Of a stretch of DNA of 26,926 nucleotides, positions 1-6,324 are shown piece by piece. A program made the position numbers and the translations under genes. A model generated the notes under the pieces. That model had not been told where the DNA came from. It searched no databases and was given only the letters and a program-made list of their open reading frames with translations. The stretch comes from Bacteroidales bacterium (lineage in GTDB: Bacteria > Bacteroidota > Bacteroidia > Bacteroidales > UBA932): contig JAFUQW010000113.1 in assembly GCA_017472115.1 (NCBI GenBank), positions 1 to 26,926 of the forward strand. Reading direction: 5' to 3'. Position 1 is the stretch's first letter. Every line of letters begins with the position of its first letter.

Positions 1-24
1 GTTCCCTCAGTGTTCCCAAGAACG

Positions 25-56
25 AAAAAAGCACTCACGAAATTTTCGTAAGTGCT
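25..56 (-). terminator. Intrinsic terminator of the tRNA pair
   Basis: Read on the minus strand this is a hairpin with 10-bp arms (31-40 and 46-55, one A/C mismatch) and a short AT loop, followed directly by six T residues (complement of A25-A30). It lies 12 bases downstream of tRNA-Met and should end the tRNA-Gln/tRNA-Met transcript. Confidence 0.75.
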
Positions 57-67
57 TGATTTTCAAG

Positions 68-141
68 TAGCGGGACGCAGGATTGAACTGCGGACCTCAT
101 GATTATGAATCATGCGCTCTAACCAGCTGAGCTATCCCGCC
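68..141 (-). tRNA. tRNA-Met (anticodon CAT)
   Basis: The reverse complement folds as a complete 74-nt cloverleaf. The acceptor GGCGGGA pairs with TCCCGCT (one G-T pair) and the discriminator is A. The D arm is GCTC/GAGC, the anticodon stem CATGA/TCATG encloses loop TTCATAA (anticodon CAT), and the T arm is CGCAG/CTGCG around TTCAATC. No CCA is encoded. Elongator Met is preferred from the A discriminator and the fully paired acceptor end. A tRNA-Ile2 (lysidine-modified CAT) cannot be strictly excluded by eye. It lies 7 bases after tRNA-Gln in the same transcript. Confidence 0.9.
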
Positions 142-148
142 GAATTTG

Positions 149-219
149 TTGAGATAGAAGGACTCGAACCCTCACTGACAGAGCCAGAATCTGTAGTGCT
201 ACCATTACACCATATCTCA
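149..219 (-). tRNA. tRNA-Gln (anticodon CTG)
   Basis: The reverse complement gives a 71-nt cloverleaf: acceptor TGAGATA/TATCTCA with discriminator A, anticodon stem ACAGA/TCTGT around loop TTCTGGC (anticodon CTG, reading CAG), and T arm GAGGG/CCTTC around TTCGAGT. No CCA is encoded. It is the first gene of the minus-strand tRNA pair, 30 bases from the promoter's -7 element. Confidence 0.9.
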
Positions 220-249
220 ATTTGGCTTCCCTTTTCTAATTTGGGACTG

Positions 250-280
250 CAAAGGTATGAATGTTTTGCGAATTTGCAAA
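250..280 (-). promoter_or_regulatory. Bacteroidetes-type promoter for the tRNA pair
   Basis: On the minus strand a -33 element TTTG (280-277) is followed after exactly 19 bases by TACCTTTG (257-250). This fits the Bacteroidetes consensus TTTG-N19-TAnnTTTG. The start of transcription should lie near 244, about 25 bases upstream of tRNA-Gln. It is the best promoter in the window and supports the phylum assignment. Confidence 0.75.
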
Positions 281-331
281 ACTTTTTATCAAAAAATTGT
301 CTTTTTCTGAAAAAGAGCATATATTAGCCAC

Positions 332-805
332 ATGAAACGGATTTTCTTTGCTCTGATTTGTCTGATGTTTTCTCTGACCGGGTCGGCACAACCGAAGTCG
401 TTAGGTGTTCGTGCTGGTCTGGAATATCAGCTCAGTTATGAGCATCGTGTGACGACGCGCGGAGATTTCATCGAGATGGATCTCGGCTATCAGCTTCTGG
501 GAAACGGTCTGAATGTAGCCTGTGCTTATGACTTCATGGTTGCCAGGCCGAAGTGGACGAGCAGAGGAGAATGGGGATTTTATATCGGTCCGGCCGTCAA
601 AGTGGGGCATCTGTGGGTCGGCACATATATTTCAGCAGGCGCCCAGATAGGTCTGGAATATAATTTCGAGTTTCCCCTTCAGATTTCTCTGGATGTCAGA
701 CCCGCTATAGGGGTAGGAATAGTCAACCGTTCAGCCAGTCTGTATGGAGGAGAATCTGTAATCGGGGCATGTCCCGCTCTGTCTTTGCGATATTGTTTCT
801 TATAA
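332..805 (+). CDS. Small secreted outer-membrane beta-barrel-like protein
   Basis: The 157-aa protein begins with a clear Sec signal peptide (residues 1-19, hydrophobic FFALICLMFSL, cleavage likely after GSA). The rest alternates polar and hydrophobic residues with many aromatic and glycine positions, for example GEWGFYIGPAVKVGHLWVG, and ends in an aromatic-rich strand (SLRYCFL), as small beta-barrel outer-membrane proteins do. No catalytic motif is visible and I do not recognise a specific family. A possible -7 element (TATATTAG, 320-327) sits only 4 bases before the ATG, with TTGT 19 bases upstream, so the promoter is uncertain. Its 3' end faces the peptide-deformylase-like gene convergently, 87 bases away. 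Function is unknown; the envelope location is inferred. Confidence 0.65.
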   Translation: MKRIFFALICLMFSLTGSAQPKSLGVRAGLEYQLSYEHRVTTRGDFIEMDLGYQLLGNGLNVACAYDFMVARPKWTSRGEWGFYIGPAVKVGHLWVGTYISAGAQIGLEYNFEFPLQISLDVRPAIGVGIVNRSASLYGGESVIGACPALSLRYCFL

Positions 806-892
806 AGTCATCCGGTCTGCGTACCTATATGGCTCATGTCATAATGACTGTACCTTTGACTCAAGATTTTGTGCGATGGTATTGGAGGTGTG

Positions 893-1678
893 TTACAGCC
901 GATCGACATAGAGTATCCCGTCCAGGTGGTCGGTTTCGTGCTGGAATATCACAGCTGTGAATCCGCTGACTGTGTCACGGACAGTCGGAAGGGGAGCACC
1001 GCCGGACTTCCAACCAGCCTCGTCTCCAGCCCTCCTGCCGGAGCTTCGTCCAGCTCCGTATTCCCGCTCAAGACGTTTGCGGAGTTTCCGGGGACTCTGT
1101 TCCGATGCGGTTTCCTTCAAACGGTCCATGTCGGTATATTCGATCACGACCTCCTGGCTGCGGAGTACGTCGGCACGCATGTCAGGCACCGACAGACAAC
1201 CTTCCGGGCCGTATGCCACGGAGTCTGACAGGCAGACTATGCGGATGTTTGGATAGACTTCGAACGGCTCGTCTTCCTTGTCGAAGCGCTGGACTGCCAC
1301 CACTCTCCTGTTGAGGCCGACCTGAGGGGCAGCGATGCCGACTCCATCCTGCGTAGGGTGGGTGACTGTCGCCACCATAAGCCTTGACAGCATGGCGAAC
1401 TCCTCCGACAGCAGTGCGTCTGCAGAAAGGTCTCTACTGATGCCACGCAGCACCGTAAGGTCGAGGCTGTCTTCGATGGTCAGGACCCTCATCGTTCCGG
1501 AAGGTACCGCTGAAGCCAGCTCTCTACCCTCGGATGCTTCATGAATGAGGGCTTTTTCCCTGTCGGTGAAGTCTCCGGGGCCGCTCCTGTGGCATCCTGT
1601 GTTGAGGAATGCCAGGACAAAAGCGGCAGCAAGTACGCTCAGGGGCCGCATTGCGGCATATATGCCATGCCTTTTCAT
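893..1678 (-). CDS. Peptide-deformylase-like lipoprotein
   Basis: The 261-aa product carries all three peptide deformylase motifs: GVGIAAPQ (112-119), EGCLS (159-163) with the metal-ligand Cys161, and QHETDH (246-251) with ligands His247 and His251 and catalytic Glu248. Unlike cytoplasmic deformylase, it starts with a basic region, a hydrophobic stretch and a lipobox-like FLNTGC with Cys29, so it should be exported and lipidated. An extra charged stretch of about 45 residues (roughly 188-235, rich in R, K, E, G and S) separates motifs 2 and 3. The ATG at 1678 is one base past the ispF stop, implying coupling. A start at 1651 (MRPLSVLA) would also leave a good lipoprotein signal, and an upstream start at 1723 overlapping ispF is less likely. 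Peptide or metal-dependent hydrolase activity in the periplasm is inferred; true deformylation there would be unexpected. Confidence 0.75.
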   Translation of the reverse strand: MKRHGIYAAMRPLSVLAAAFVLAFLNTGCHRSGPGDFTDREKALIHEASEGRELASAVPSGTMRVLTIEDSLDLTVLRGISRDLSADALLSEEFAMLSRLMVATVTHPTQDGVGIAAPQVGLNRRVVAVQRFDKEDEPFEVYPNIRIVCLSDSVAYGPEGCLSVPDMRADVLRSQEVVIEYTDMDRLKETASEQSPRKLRKRLEREYGAGRSSGRRAGDEAGWKSGGAPLPTVRDTVSGFTAVIFQHETDHLDGILYVDRL

Positions 1679-1679
1679 A

Positions 1680-2174
1680 TCAATCGAATAAGTCTCTGTT
1701 GCGGCCGAGCAATGCCACCGCATAGACCTCGCAGCCTTCGCTTCGGCCCACGAATCCGAGTTTCTCTGTTGTGGTAGCCTTCACGGACACTCTTGCCGGA
1801 GAGATTTCCATTATCTCGGCAAGACATTCACGCATCGGGATTATGTACGGAGCCAGTTTCGGGCGCTGCATGGCAATGGTTATGTCAACATTCACGATAT
1901 GCCATCCTTCCCGGTCTATCAGTTCCACAACCCTTGCCAGCAGAATCTTGCTGTCGATTCCCTTGAATTCGTCCGATGTGTCGGGAAAATGTTTCCCGAT
2001 GTCGCCGAGTGCCAATGCTCCGAGCAGGGCATCGCACAATGCATGTATTGCCACATCCCCGTCCGAGTGCGCTATGCATCCCAGAGGGCTTTCCACCTGC
2101 ACACCGCCGAGCCATAAAGGCAGCCCTTCCGCCAGCGCGTGCACGTCATATCCGTTTCCTATTCTTATATCCAT
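1680..2174 (-). CDS. ispF: 2-C-methyl-D-erythritol 2,4-cyclodiphosphate synthase
   Basis: IspF converts 4-diphosphocytidyl-2-C-methyl-erythritol 2-phosphate to the 2,4-cyclodiphosphate with release of CMP, the fifth step of the MEP isoprenoid pathway in the cytoplasm. The 164-aa length is normal. Visible family signatures are the N-terminal RIGNGYDVHAL with the metal-binding Asp and His, HSDGDVAIHALCDALLGA (second ligand region), DIGKHFPD, and the C-terminal KATTTEKLGFVGR signature. The start fits the family's usual MxIRxGxGxDVH beginning. The gene is followed directly by the deformylase-like lipoprotein. A TAnnTTTG match (2186-2179) ends 4 bases before the ATG, which would give an essentially leaderless transcript. 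Confidence 0.95.
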   Translation of the reverse strand: MDIRIGNGYDVHALAEGLPLWLGGVQVESPLGCIAHSDGDVAIHALCDALLGALALGDIGKHFPDTSDEFKGIDSKILLARVVELIDREGWHIVNVDITIAMQRPKLAPYIIPMRECLAEIMEISPARVSVKATTTEKLGFVGRSEGCEVYAVALLGRNRDLFD

Positions 2175-2178
2175 ACTG

Positions 2179-2186
2179 CAAACTTA
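2179..2186 (-). promoter_or_regulatory. Possible -7 element for ispF
   Basis: The minus strand reads TAAGTTTG, a full match to TAnnTTTG, 4 bases upstream of the ispF ATG. No TTTG is found 19 bases upstream (CACG there), so support rests on the -7 match alone. If real, the transcript starts at or next to the start codon. Confidence 0.3.
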
Positions 2187-2369
2187 CATAAAATTTTCTT
2201 CTCGCCGTGCCGCGAAGTGCATATAGTCTGCCTTTTCTCTTACTTCGTGATGAAAAGTTATCGGATTTCCGAATTTTCAGTCGCGAAGTATAATGAATTC
2301 CATTACGGAACATGACCTCGTGCCATTTTATAAATATATTTGACAGAAACATCTCAAAAAACTGCCGGT

Positions 2370-2405
2370 GTTGCCGACACTTCATTTTAAAGAAGCGTCG
2401 GCAAC
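2370..2405. repeat. 36-nt GTTGCCGAC palindrome, copy 1
   Basis: GTTGCCGACACTTC at the left pairs with GAAGCGTCGGCAAC at the right, giving a 14-bp stem with one A/C mismatch and an 8-nt loop ATTTTAAA. A second 36-nt copy lies 85 bases further on. Confidence 0.75.
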
Positions 2406-2454
2406 GGTACCCTTATGTAACTGTCCGAATATCAATTTAATACAAAAATGTAGC

Positions 2455-2490
2455 GTTGCCGACACTGCCGCCGTATGAAGCGTCGGCAAC
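2455..2490. repeat. 36-nt GTTGCCGAC palindrome, copy 2
   Basis: It has the same length and the same outer arms as copy 1 (GTTGCCGACACT at the left, GAAGCGTCGGCAAC at the right), but the inner part differs (GCCGCCGTAT), so the stem is shorter. The outer 9-bp pairing is perfect. Conserved ends with a diverged centre suggest selection or recent spread of a palindromic unit. Confidence 0.75.
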
Positions 2491-2630
2491 ATTAGGAATA
2501 CAAACAGTAACCCTCGGGGCTGATCATCAGGTACAAGCCCATCGCAACAAACCGATAGACACACACCGAGATCTCCCGCTCGCAGATTTGTTTATCTCTC
2601 GTCATGTCTGCTTGTGCTGCCACATTTTCC

Positions 2631-2656
2631 TCCACGAAATGGCCGATTTTGGTGGA
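2631..2656. repeat. 26-nt TCCACGAAATGG hairpin, copy 1
   Basis: TCCAC pairs with GTGGA and AAAT with ATTT, around GGCCG with one G/G mismatch. The same first 13 bases recur at 2682. Confidence 0.65.
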
Positions 2657-2681
2657 CAAACCTGACAAAAATTCCCGTTTC

Positions 2682-2707
2682 TCCACGAAATGGCGCCTTT
2701 TCATGGA
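2682..2707. repeat. 26-nt TCCACGAAATGG hairpin, copy 2
   Basis: It begins with the same TCCACGAAATGGC as copy 1 and ends CATGGA. TCCA/TGGA and GAAA/TTTC pair, with one C/A mismatch. It starts 51 bases after copy 1 and has the same length. Confidence 0.65.
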
Positions 2708-2763
2708 TAAGGCCATCACAACCCCTGAGAGAATCATGCTGAACGAATTACGATAAAGATTCT

Positions 2764-2788
2764 TCGCTGGCGCTCAGAATGACAGTCA
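2764..2788 (+). repeat. 25-nt CTCAGAATGACA-type repeat, copy 1
   Basis: A 25-nt sequence from TTCGCTGGCG to AATGACAGTC is exactly repeated at 2931-2955. It is followed by a single AGTGTGAACATG, the same ending that closes the tandem array after copy 2. Confidence 0.75.
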
Positions 2789-2930
2789 GTGTGAACATGC
2801 GGTGGCAGATGGAGTGTGGTACACAATGCGTTGATAATCAGCGAAATGACATGTTAGCTTGCATGGCAAGGAAGGTGAGCTGATCTATTTAATGTACTGA
2901 TAGTCAGTTGATTGTGAATCATGGCAACGC

Positions 2931-2955
2931 TTCGCTGGCGCTCAGAATGACAGTC
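2931..2955 (+). repeat. 25-nt CTCAGAATGACA-type repeat, copy 2
   Basis: It is identical to 2764-2788. Its last ten bases are the beginning of the first unit of the 18-nt tandem array at 2946-3017. Confidence 0.75.
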
Positions 2956-3017
2956 TGCGTAATAATGACAGTCAGTGTAAAAAAGGCAGTCAGTGTAAGA
3001 ATGACAGTCAGTGTAAA
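2946..3017 (+). repeat. 18-nt tandem repeat, four units
   Basis: Four head-to-tail 18-nt units (2946-2963, 2964-2981, 2982-2999, 3000-3017) with consensus AATGACAGTCAGTGTAAA. Units 2 and 4 are identical; unit 1 ends TGCGTAAT and unit 3 begins AAAGGC. The first repeat copy at 2764 has only one such unit, so the array looks like a local expansion. Confidence 0.8.
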
Positions 3018-3082
3018 CATGTATATCAATATCAAAAAATGTCCGGATTATATGTCATAAAGAGGTTATATGGTAACTAAAT

Positions 3083-3113
3083 TTCGACAATCTGATTTAT
3101 TTGACTATTTTTG
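3083..3113 (+). promoter_or_regulatory. Probable promoter for the 3163 gene
   Basis: TATTTTTG (3106-3113) matches TAnnTTTG and is preceded after 19 bases by TTCG (3083-3086), one mismatch from TTTG. Transcription would start near 3119, leaving a leader of about 44 bases. Confidence 0.45.
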
Positions 3114-3162
3114 CTGATTACACGCGTATGGCACTGAAGCCTTATGCGGCAAACGAACGATT

Positions 3163-3465
3163 ATGGGATTCAATTTCAGTTTTTTCGGCAAGCAGGAAGT
3201 CCGTGGCTTCAACTACCGTCCTCGTTTCTATGACCCTGAGACAGAGGAGCGTCGCAAGAAATATGGCGATTTCACCAAGAAGGATGAGCCATATGTGCCC
3301 GGAACCCACATCAAAGGCAGTTTCCGTGACGGAAGCTACCAGAGGAAGAAGGATATGAGCCGCAACCAGAAGGCCATCGGAGTTATCACGATGATTCTGC
3401 TGTTTGCTGTGATCTATCTGATTTACGAATACTATCCGATCCTGCTTCAGGCACTCGGGCAGTAA
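3163..3465 (+). CDS. Small conserved membrane protein upstream of mutL
   Basis: The 100-aa protein has a polar, basic and aromatic N-terminal part (FNYRPRFYDPETEERRKKYG) and one C-terminal membrane segment at about residues 71-92 (AIGVITMILLFAVIYLIYEYY), with a short tail. The long charged part would face the cytoplasm. No enzymatic motif is visible. I recall similar short proteins in Bacteroidales genomes, sometimes wrongly labelled as riboflavin synthase subunits; nothing here supports that label. It lies 149 bases upstream of mutL on the same strand and may share its transcript. Function unknown. Confidence 0.75.
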   Translation: MGFNFSFFGKQEVRGFNYRPRFYDPETEERRKKYGDFTKKDEPYVPGTHIKGSFRDGSYQRKKDMSRNQKAIGVITMILLFAVIYLIYEYYPILLQALGQ

Positions 3466-3471
3466 CCGATC

Positions 3472-3590
3472 GGGTGCAAAAAACCCGGAAAACGCACTCG
3501 ATACCGTCAAAATCAAGGGGATCAAGCGCAAAAACGCCGTAAAATGCACTCGATACCACCAAAACAGGGACCGGGTGCAGAATCGCCGGA
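3472..3590 (+). repeat. About 50-nt imperfect repeat, 2.5 units, upstream of mutL
   Basis: The gap before mutL has a period of about 50 bases. Elements resembling GGGTGCAAAAAACCCGGAAAA start at 3472, 3524 and 3573, and TGCACTCGATACC or CGCACTCGATACC follows the first two. Within a unit, GGGTGC and GCACTC can pair with one mismatch. The sequence stops about 25 bases before the mutL ATG. Confidence 0.6.
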
Positions 3591-3614
3591 AGACCTGAGA
3601 CGAAAGAAACAGAT

Positions 3615-5540
3615 ATGGATATAAGGATATTACCAAGCAATATAGCCAACATGATAGCCGCGGGAGAGGTCGTGCAGAGACCGGCATCCGTGGTCAAGGA
3701 ACTTGTGGAGAATGCAGTCGATGCGGGAGCCGACCAGGTTACGGTCCGGATACAGGATGCCGGACGCACGCTGATCCAGGTGATCGACAACGGTTGCGGA
3801 ATGTCTCCGGACCAGGCGGTGCTCTGCTTCGAGCGCCACGCCACTTCCAAGCTCCATACGGCGGAGGACCTGCAGAACATCCTCACTTTCGGATTCCGCG
3901 GTGAGGCTTTGGCATCCATTGCGGCTGTTGCGGAGGTTACCCTCAGGACCCGCCGCGAGGAGGATGAGGTGGGTTGCCAGGTGGATTTCGCTGATTCGCA
4001 GCATCTTGCCACTCAGGAGACTGCCACTCCGAGGGGGGCGAACTTCTCTGTACGCAATCTTTTCTATAATGTGCCGGCGCGGAGGAAGTTCCTCAAGTCG
4101 GACAATGTCGAGTTCAAACATATAGTCGCTGAGTTCACCCGTGTTGCCCTGACTCGTCCGGACATCGGATTCACCCTGACTCACAACGGCAAGGATGTCA
4201 TGGTGCTCAGGCCTGCAAAGTCCCTGAAGTTCAGGATTCAGGATGCCCTCGGAGCCCATGTGGTCAACGACATAGTCGATATCAGCGCACAGACATCTGT
4301 GGTGGGAATAGAAGGTTTCGTCGGTCGTCCTGATGCGGCAAAGAAGGGCCTTGGCAACCAGTATTTCTTTATCAACGGCCGTTTCTTCAAGAGCCCTTAT
4401 CTGCACAAGGCGGTGATGAAGGCATATGAAAATCTTATCCCTGACAGCGTTACTCCATCGTATTTCATTTATCTTGAGATAGATCCGCAGTCTGTTGATG
4501 TGAATATCCACCCTACCAAGACGGAGATCAAGTTCGAGGAGGACAGTGTGATTTTCCAGATCCTATATGCCTGCATAAAGGAAGCCTTAGGCAGAAACTC
4601 ATTCGGGGCCAGCATCGATTTCGACCGTGAAGGTGTGCCTGACATCCCTGCGTTCGGAAGGAATTTCGCCGAATTTCATCCTGTATCCGAGCCGGGAACA
4701 GGGGTTGACAGTTCGTTCAATCCTTTCGATAATGACGGCTTCCCGTCCGAGGATTCTCCTTTCAGCAATTCTTTTGATCCGACTGATTCGCCGATGAGGG
4801 GGACCGCAGCCGATCCGGCGGGGTTTGACTTCATGTCTGCCGGAGACTGGAAAGAGGCCGGAGACAGTTTCGAAAGGCGCAATGCAGGACCGGCGTATGG
4901 CAACGGTATCGGCGCATCCCGCTATATCGACCGTCGCGATGACTACGGCAAGCTCTTCGAGGACAAGCTGACTCCGTCGAAGTCCATTCTGACACTTCAG
5001 GGCAGATACATATTCACTCCGGCAAGTTCCGGACTCATGGTCATCAACATCAGCAGGGCTATGGAACGCATCCTCTATGAACGTTTCCTGAAAGCTATTT
5101 CAAGCAACGCCCACGCCACTCAGACGGCGCTGTTCCCTGTGACCGTACAGGTCGGTGTGGAGAATATGTGCCTGTTCGAGGAGCATTCGCAGATGCTGGC
5201 ATCCCTCGGATTCGACATCGCACCGTTCGGGACCGATACCATCGTCGTCAACGGAGTGCCTGAGGGTTACAGTGCGGAATCGGGCAAGGTGCAGACCATG
5301 GTGGGGGATCTTCTTCTGATCCTTTCCGAGGACCACAGCGCATTGGAAGAGATGATGACTGCCAATTTGGCAAGCCGGTTTGCCAGATTGGGCGCATTGA
5401 GCGGCGATCCTGTCACAAATCCGGCCGAGGCACAGAGGTTGATTGATGAACTTTTCGCATGCGACAATCCGGAATACACCGGCAACGGTCGCAGGATCGT
5501 ATCGATCATCACCACAGACGAATTAGATAAAAGATTCTGA
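3615..5540 (+). CDS. mutL: DNA mismatch repair protein MutL
   Basis: MutL links mismatch recognition by MutS to strand removal. The N-terminal GHKL ATPase is complete: LVENAVDAGA with catalytic Glu32 (motif I), IDNGCGM (motif II), ATSKL and FGFRGEALASI (motif III), then the transducer region with FINGRFF and VDVNIHPTKTEIKF to about residue 320. A low-complexity linker rich in F, P, S and D follows (about 345-450), then the C-terminal dimerisation domain (LQGRYIFTPASSGLMVINI onward). The usual endonuclease motif DQHA(x)2E(x)4E is replaced by INISRAMERILYE (about 476-488), keeping only the Glu positions, and the CPHGRP-type motif is CDNPEYTGNGRR. The nuclease site may therefore be inactive or diverged. 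The 641-aa length is normal. The ATG is preceded by a repeat-containing leader. Confidence 0.95.
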   Translation: MDIRILPSNIANMIAAGEVVQRPASVVKELVENAVDAGADQVTVRIQDAGRTLIQVIDNGCGMSPDQAVLCFERHATSKLHTAEDLQNILTFGFRGEALASIAAVAEVTLRTRREEDEVGCQVDFADSQHLATQETATPRGANFSVRNLFYNVPARRKFLKSDNVEFKHIVAEFTRVALTRPDIGFTLTHNGKDVMVLRPAKSLKFRIQDALGAHVVNDIVDISAQTSVVGIEGFVGRPDAAKKGLGNQYFFINGRFFKSPYLHKAVMKAYENLIPDSVTPSYFIYLEIDPQSVDVNIHPTKTEIKFEEDSVIFQILYACIKEALGRNSFGASIDFDREGVPDIPAFGRNFAEFHPVSEPGTGVDSSFNPFDNDGFPSEDSPFSNSFDPTDSPMRGTAADPAGFDFMSAGDWKEAGDSFERRNAGPAYGNGIGASRYIDRRDDYGKLFEDKLTPSKSILTLQGRYIFTPASSGLMVINISRAMERILYERFLKAISSNAHATQTALFPVTVQVGVENMCLFEEHSQMLASLGFDIAPFGTDTIVVNGVPEGYSAESGKVQTMVGDLLLILSEDHSALEEMMTANLASRFARLGALSGDPVTNPAEAQRLIDELFACDNPEYTGNGRRIVSIITTDELDKRF

Positions 5541-5604
5541 TCGCTCCTGATGCGTCAGGTGACGAAGATGAAAGTGCGGCGTGAGAAATAAATAAGAACA
5601 GAAA

Positions 5605-6315
5605 ATGAGTTACTATTACTACAACAACGACAACGGCGGCCGACGCGGTTTCATGAGCAATGTTCCCACGGCCATCAAGAACATAATCATAATCAATGTG
5701 CTTGTCATGATCATGACGAGTCTGAACGGAGATTTCATGTATGAGACGTTCTCCCTCTTCTACCCGACATCGCCGTTCTTCCACTGGTGGCAGCCGGTGA
5801 CCCACATGTTCATGCACGGAGGCTTCTGGCATCTGTTCTTCAACATGTACACCCTCTTCATCTTCGGTAGTGTTCTCGAAAGGGTCTGGGGCACCAGGAA
5901 GTTTCTCATATTCTATTTCGTGACAGGCTTGGGTGCGGCTGCCGTACATACCGGTGTGGAATGGATTCAGATGAACCATTGGATGGCTCAGGTGGCCGAA
6001 GGTTCGATGACTGCCCAGGCGCAGATCCATGCCCTCAAGATGACTCCGACCGTGGGAGCTTCAGGTGCGATCTATGGTGTCCTTATGGGATATGCGATGC
6101 TTTATCCGGATTCGATCATGACTCTTGTGTTCCCTCCTATATCAATGAAGGCCAAGTGGTTCGTCCTTATATTCGCCGGTATCGAACTTCTTACCGGAGT
6201 CAGCGGCATGGGTGGCGGCGTGGCACATTTCGCTCATCTTGGAGGCCTTATCTTCGGATTCCTTCTGATACGCTACTGGAAGAAGAGACGCACATTGTAC
6301 AACCGTTACGATTGA
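5605..6315 (+). CDS. Rhomboid family intramembrane serine protease
   Basis: The 236-aa protein is a multipass inner-membrane protein with rhomboid signatures: HMFMHGGFWHLFFNMYTL (67-84, oxyanion and structural region), GASGAIYG with nucleophile Ser153, and AHFAHLGGLIFGF with catalytic His211. It would cleave membrane segments of substrate proteins within the bilayer. The N-terminus MSYYYYNNDNGGRRG is a polar, Tyr/Asn-rich cytoplasmic tail. The insertion between TM helices at about residues 115-148 is longer than in the minimal E. coli GlpG core. It follows mutL by 64 bases and precedes the EEP hydrolase by 9 bases, suggesting co-transcription. The substrate is unknown. Confidence 0.92.
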   Translation: MSYYYYNNDNGGRRGFMSNVPTAIKNIIIINVLVMIMTSLNGDFMYETFSLFYPTSPFFHWWQPVTHMFMHGGFWHLFFNMYTLFIFGSVLERVWGTRKFLIFYFVTGLGAAAVHTGVEWIQMNHWMAQVAEGSMTAQAQIHALKMTPTVGASGAIYGVLMGYAMLYPDSIMTLVFPPISMKAKWFVLIFAGIELLTGVSGMGGGVAHFAHLGGLIFGFLLIRYWKKRRTLYNRYD

Positions 6316-6324
6316 TTCTCCCTC

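Larger units (their letters stand above)
2175..3162. other. Repeat-rich intergenic region without a convincing gene
   Basis: This 988-bp stretch separates the divergent ispF and 3163 genes. It holds two 36-nt GTTGCCGAC palindromes, two 26-nt TCCACGAAATGG hairpins, two copies of a 25-nt sequence containing GGCGCTCAGAATGACA, an 18-nt tandem array, and a 14-nt match (2830-2843) to the right arm of the RAYT element at 9298-9409. A minus-strand open frame at 2492-2737 runs through the TCCACGAAATGG hairpins and looks repeat-derived. No other coding signal is persuasive. Positions 2491-2630 and 2844-2930 show nothing I can assign. Confidence 0.7.

Noticed and set aside
112..327. Open frames over the tRNA region on both strands
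   Set aside because: They run through two well-folded tRNA genes and their promoter; no protein family resemblance.
851..858. TACCTTTG promoter-like match on the plus strand
   Set aside because: It sits between convergent genes and the frames after it are antisense to the deformylase-like gene; the -33 box is poor. An antisense RNA is possible but unsupported.
957..1256. Plus-strand open frames opposite the deformylase-like gene
   Set aside because: They are shadows of a gene with all family motifs; composition is R/P/S-rich as expected for antisense frames.
2335..2342. TATATTTG match on the plus strand
   Set aside because: No gene follows and no -33 box is present; AT-rich sequence gives such matches by chance.
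2492..2737. 81-aa minus-strand frame in the repeat cluster
   Set aside because: Much of it is the translated hairpin repeats and there is no clear promoter or family. I do not call it a gene, but see the finding at 2631-2707.
2946..3017. Possible CRISPR array
   Set aside because: The 18-nt units are head to tail with no spacers, and no cas genes are present.
5547..5560. CCTGA/TCAGG hairpin after mutL as terminator
   Set aside because: Only 5 bp with no T-run following; the rhomboid gene is close and probably co-transcribed.
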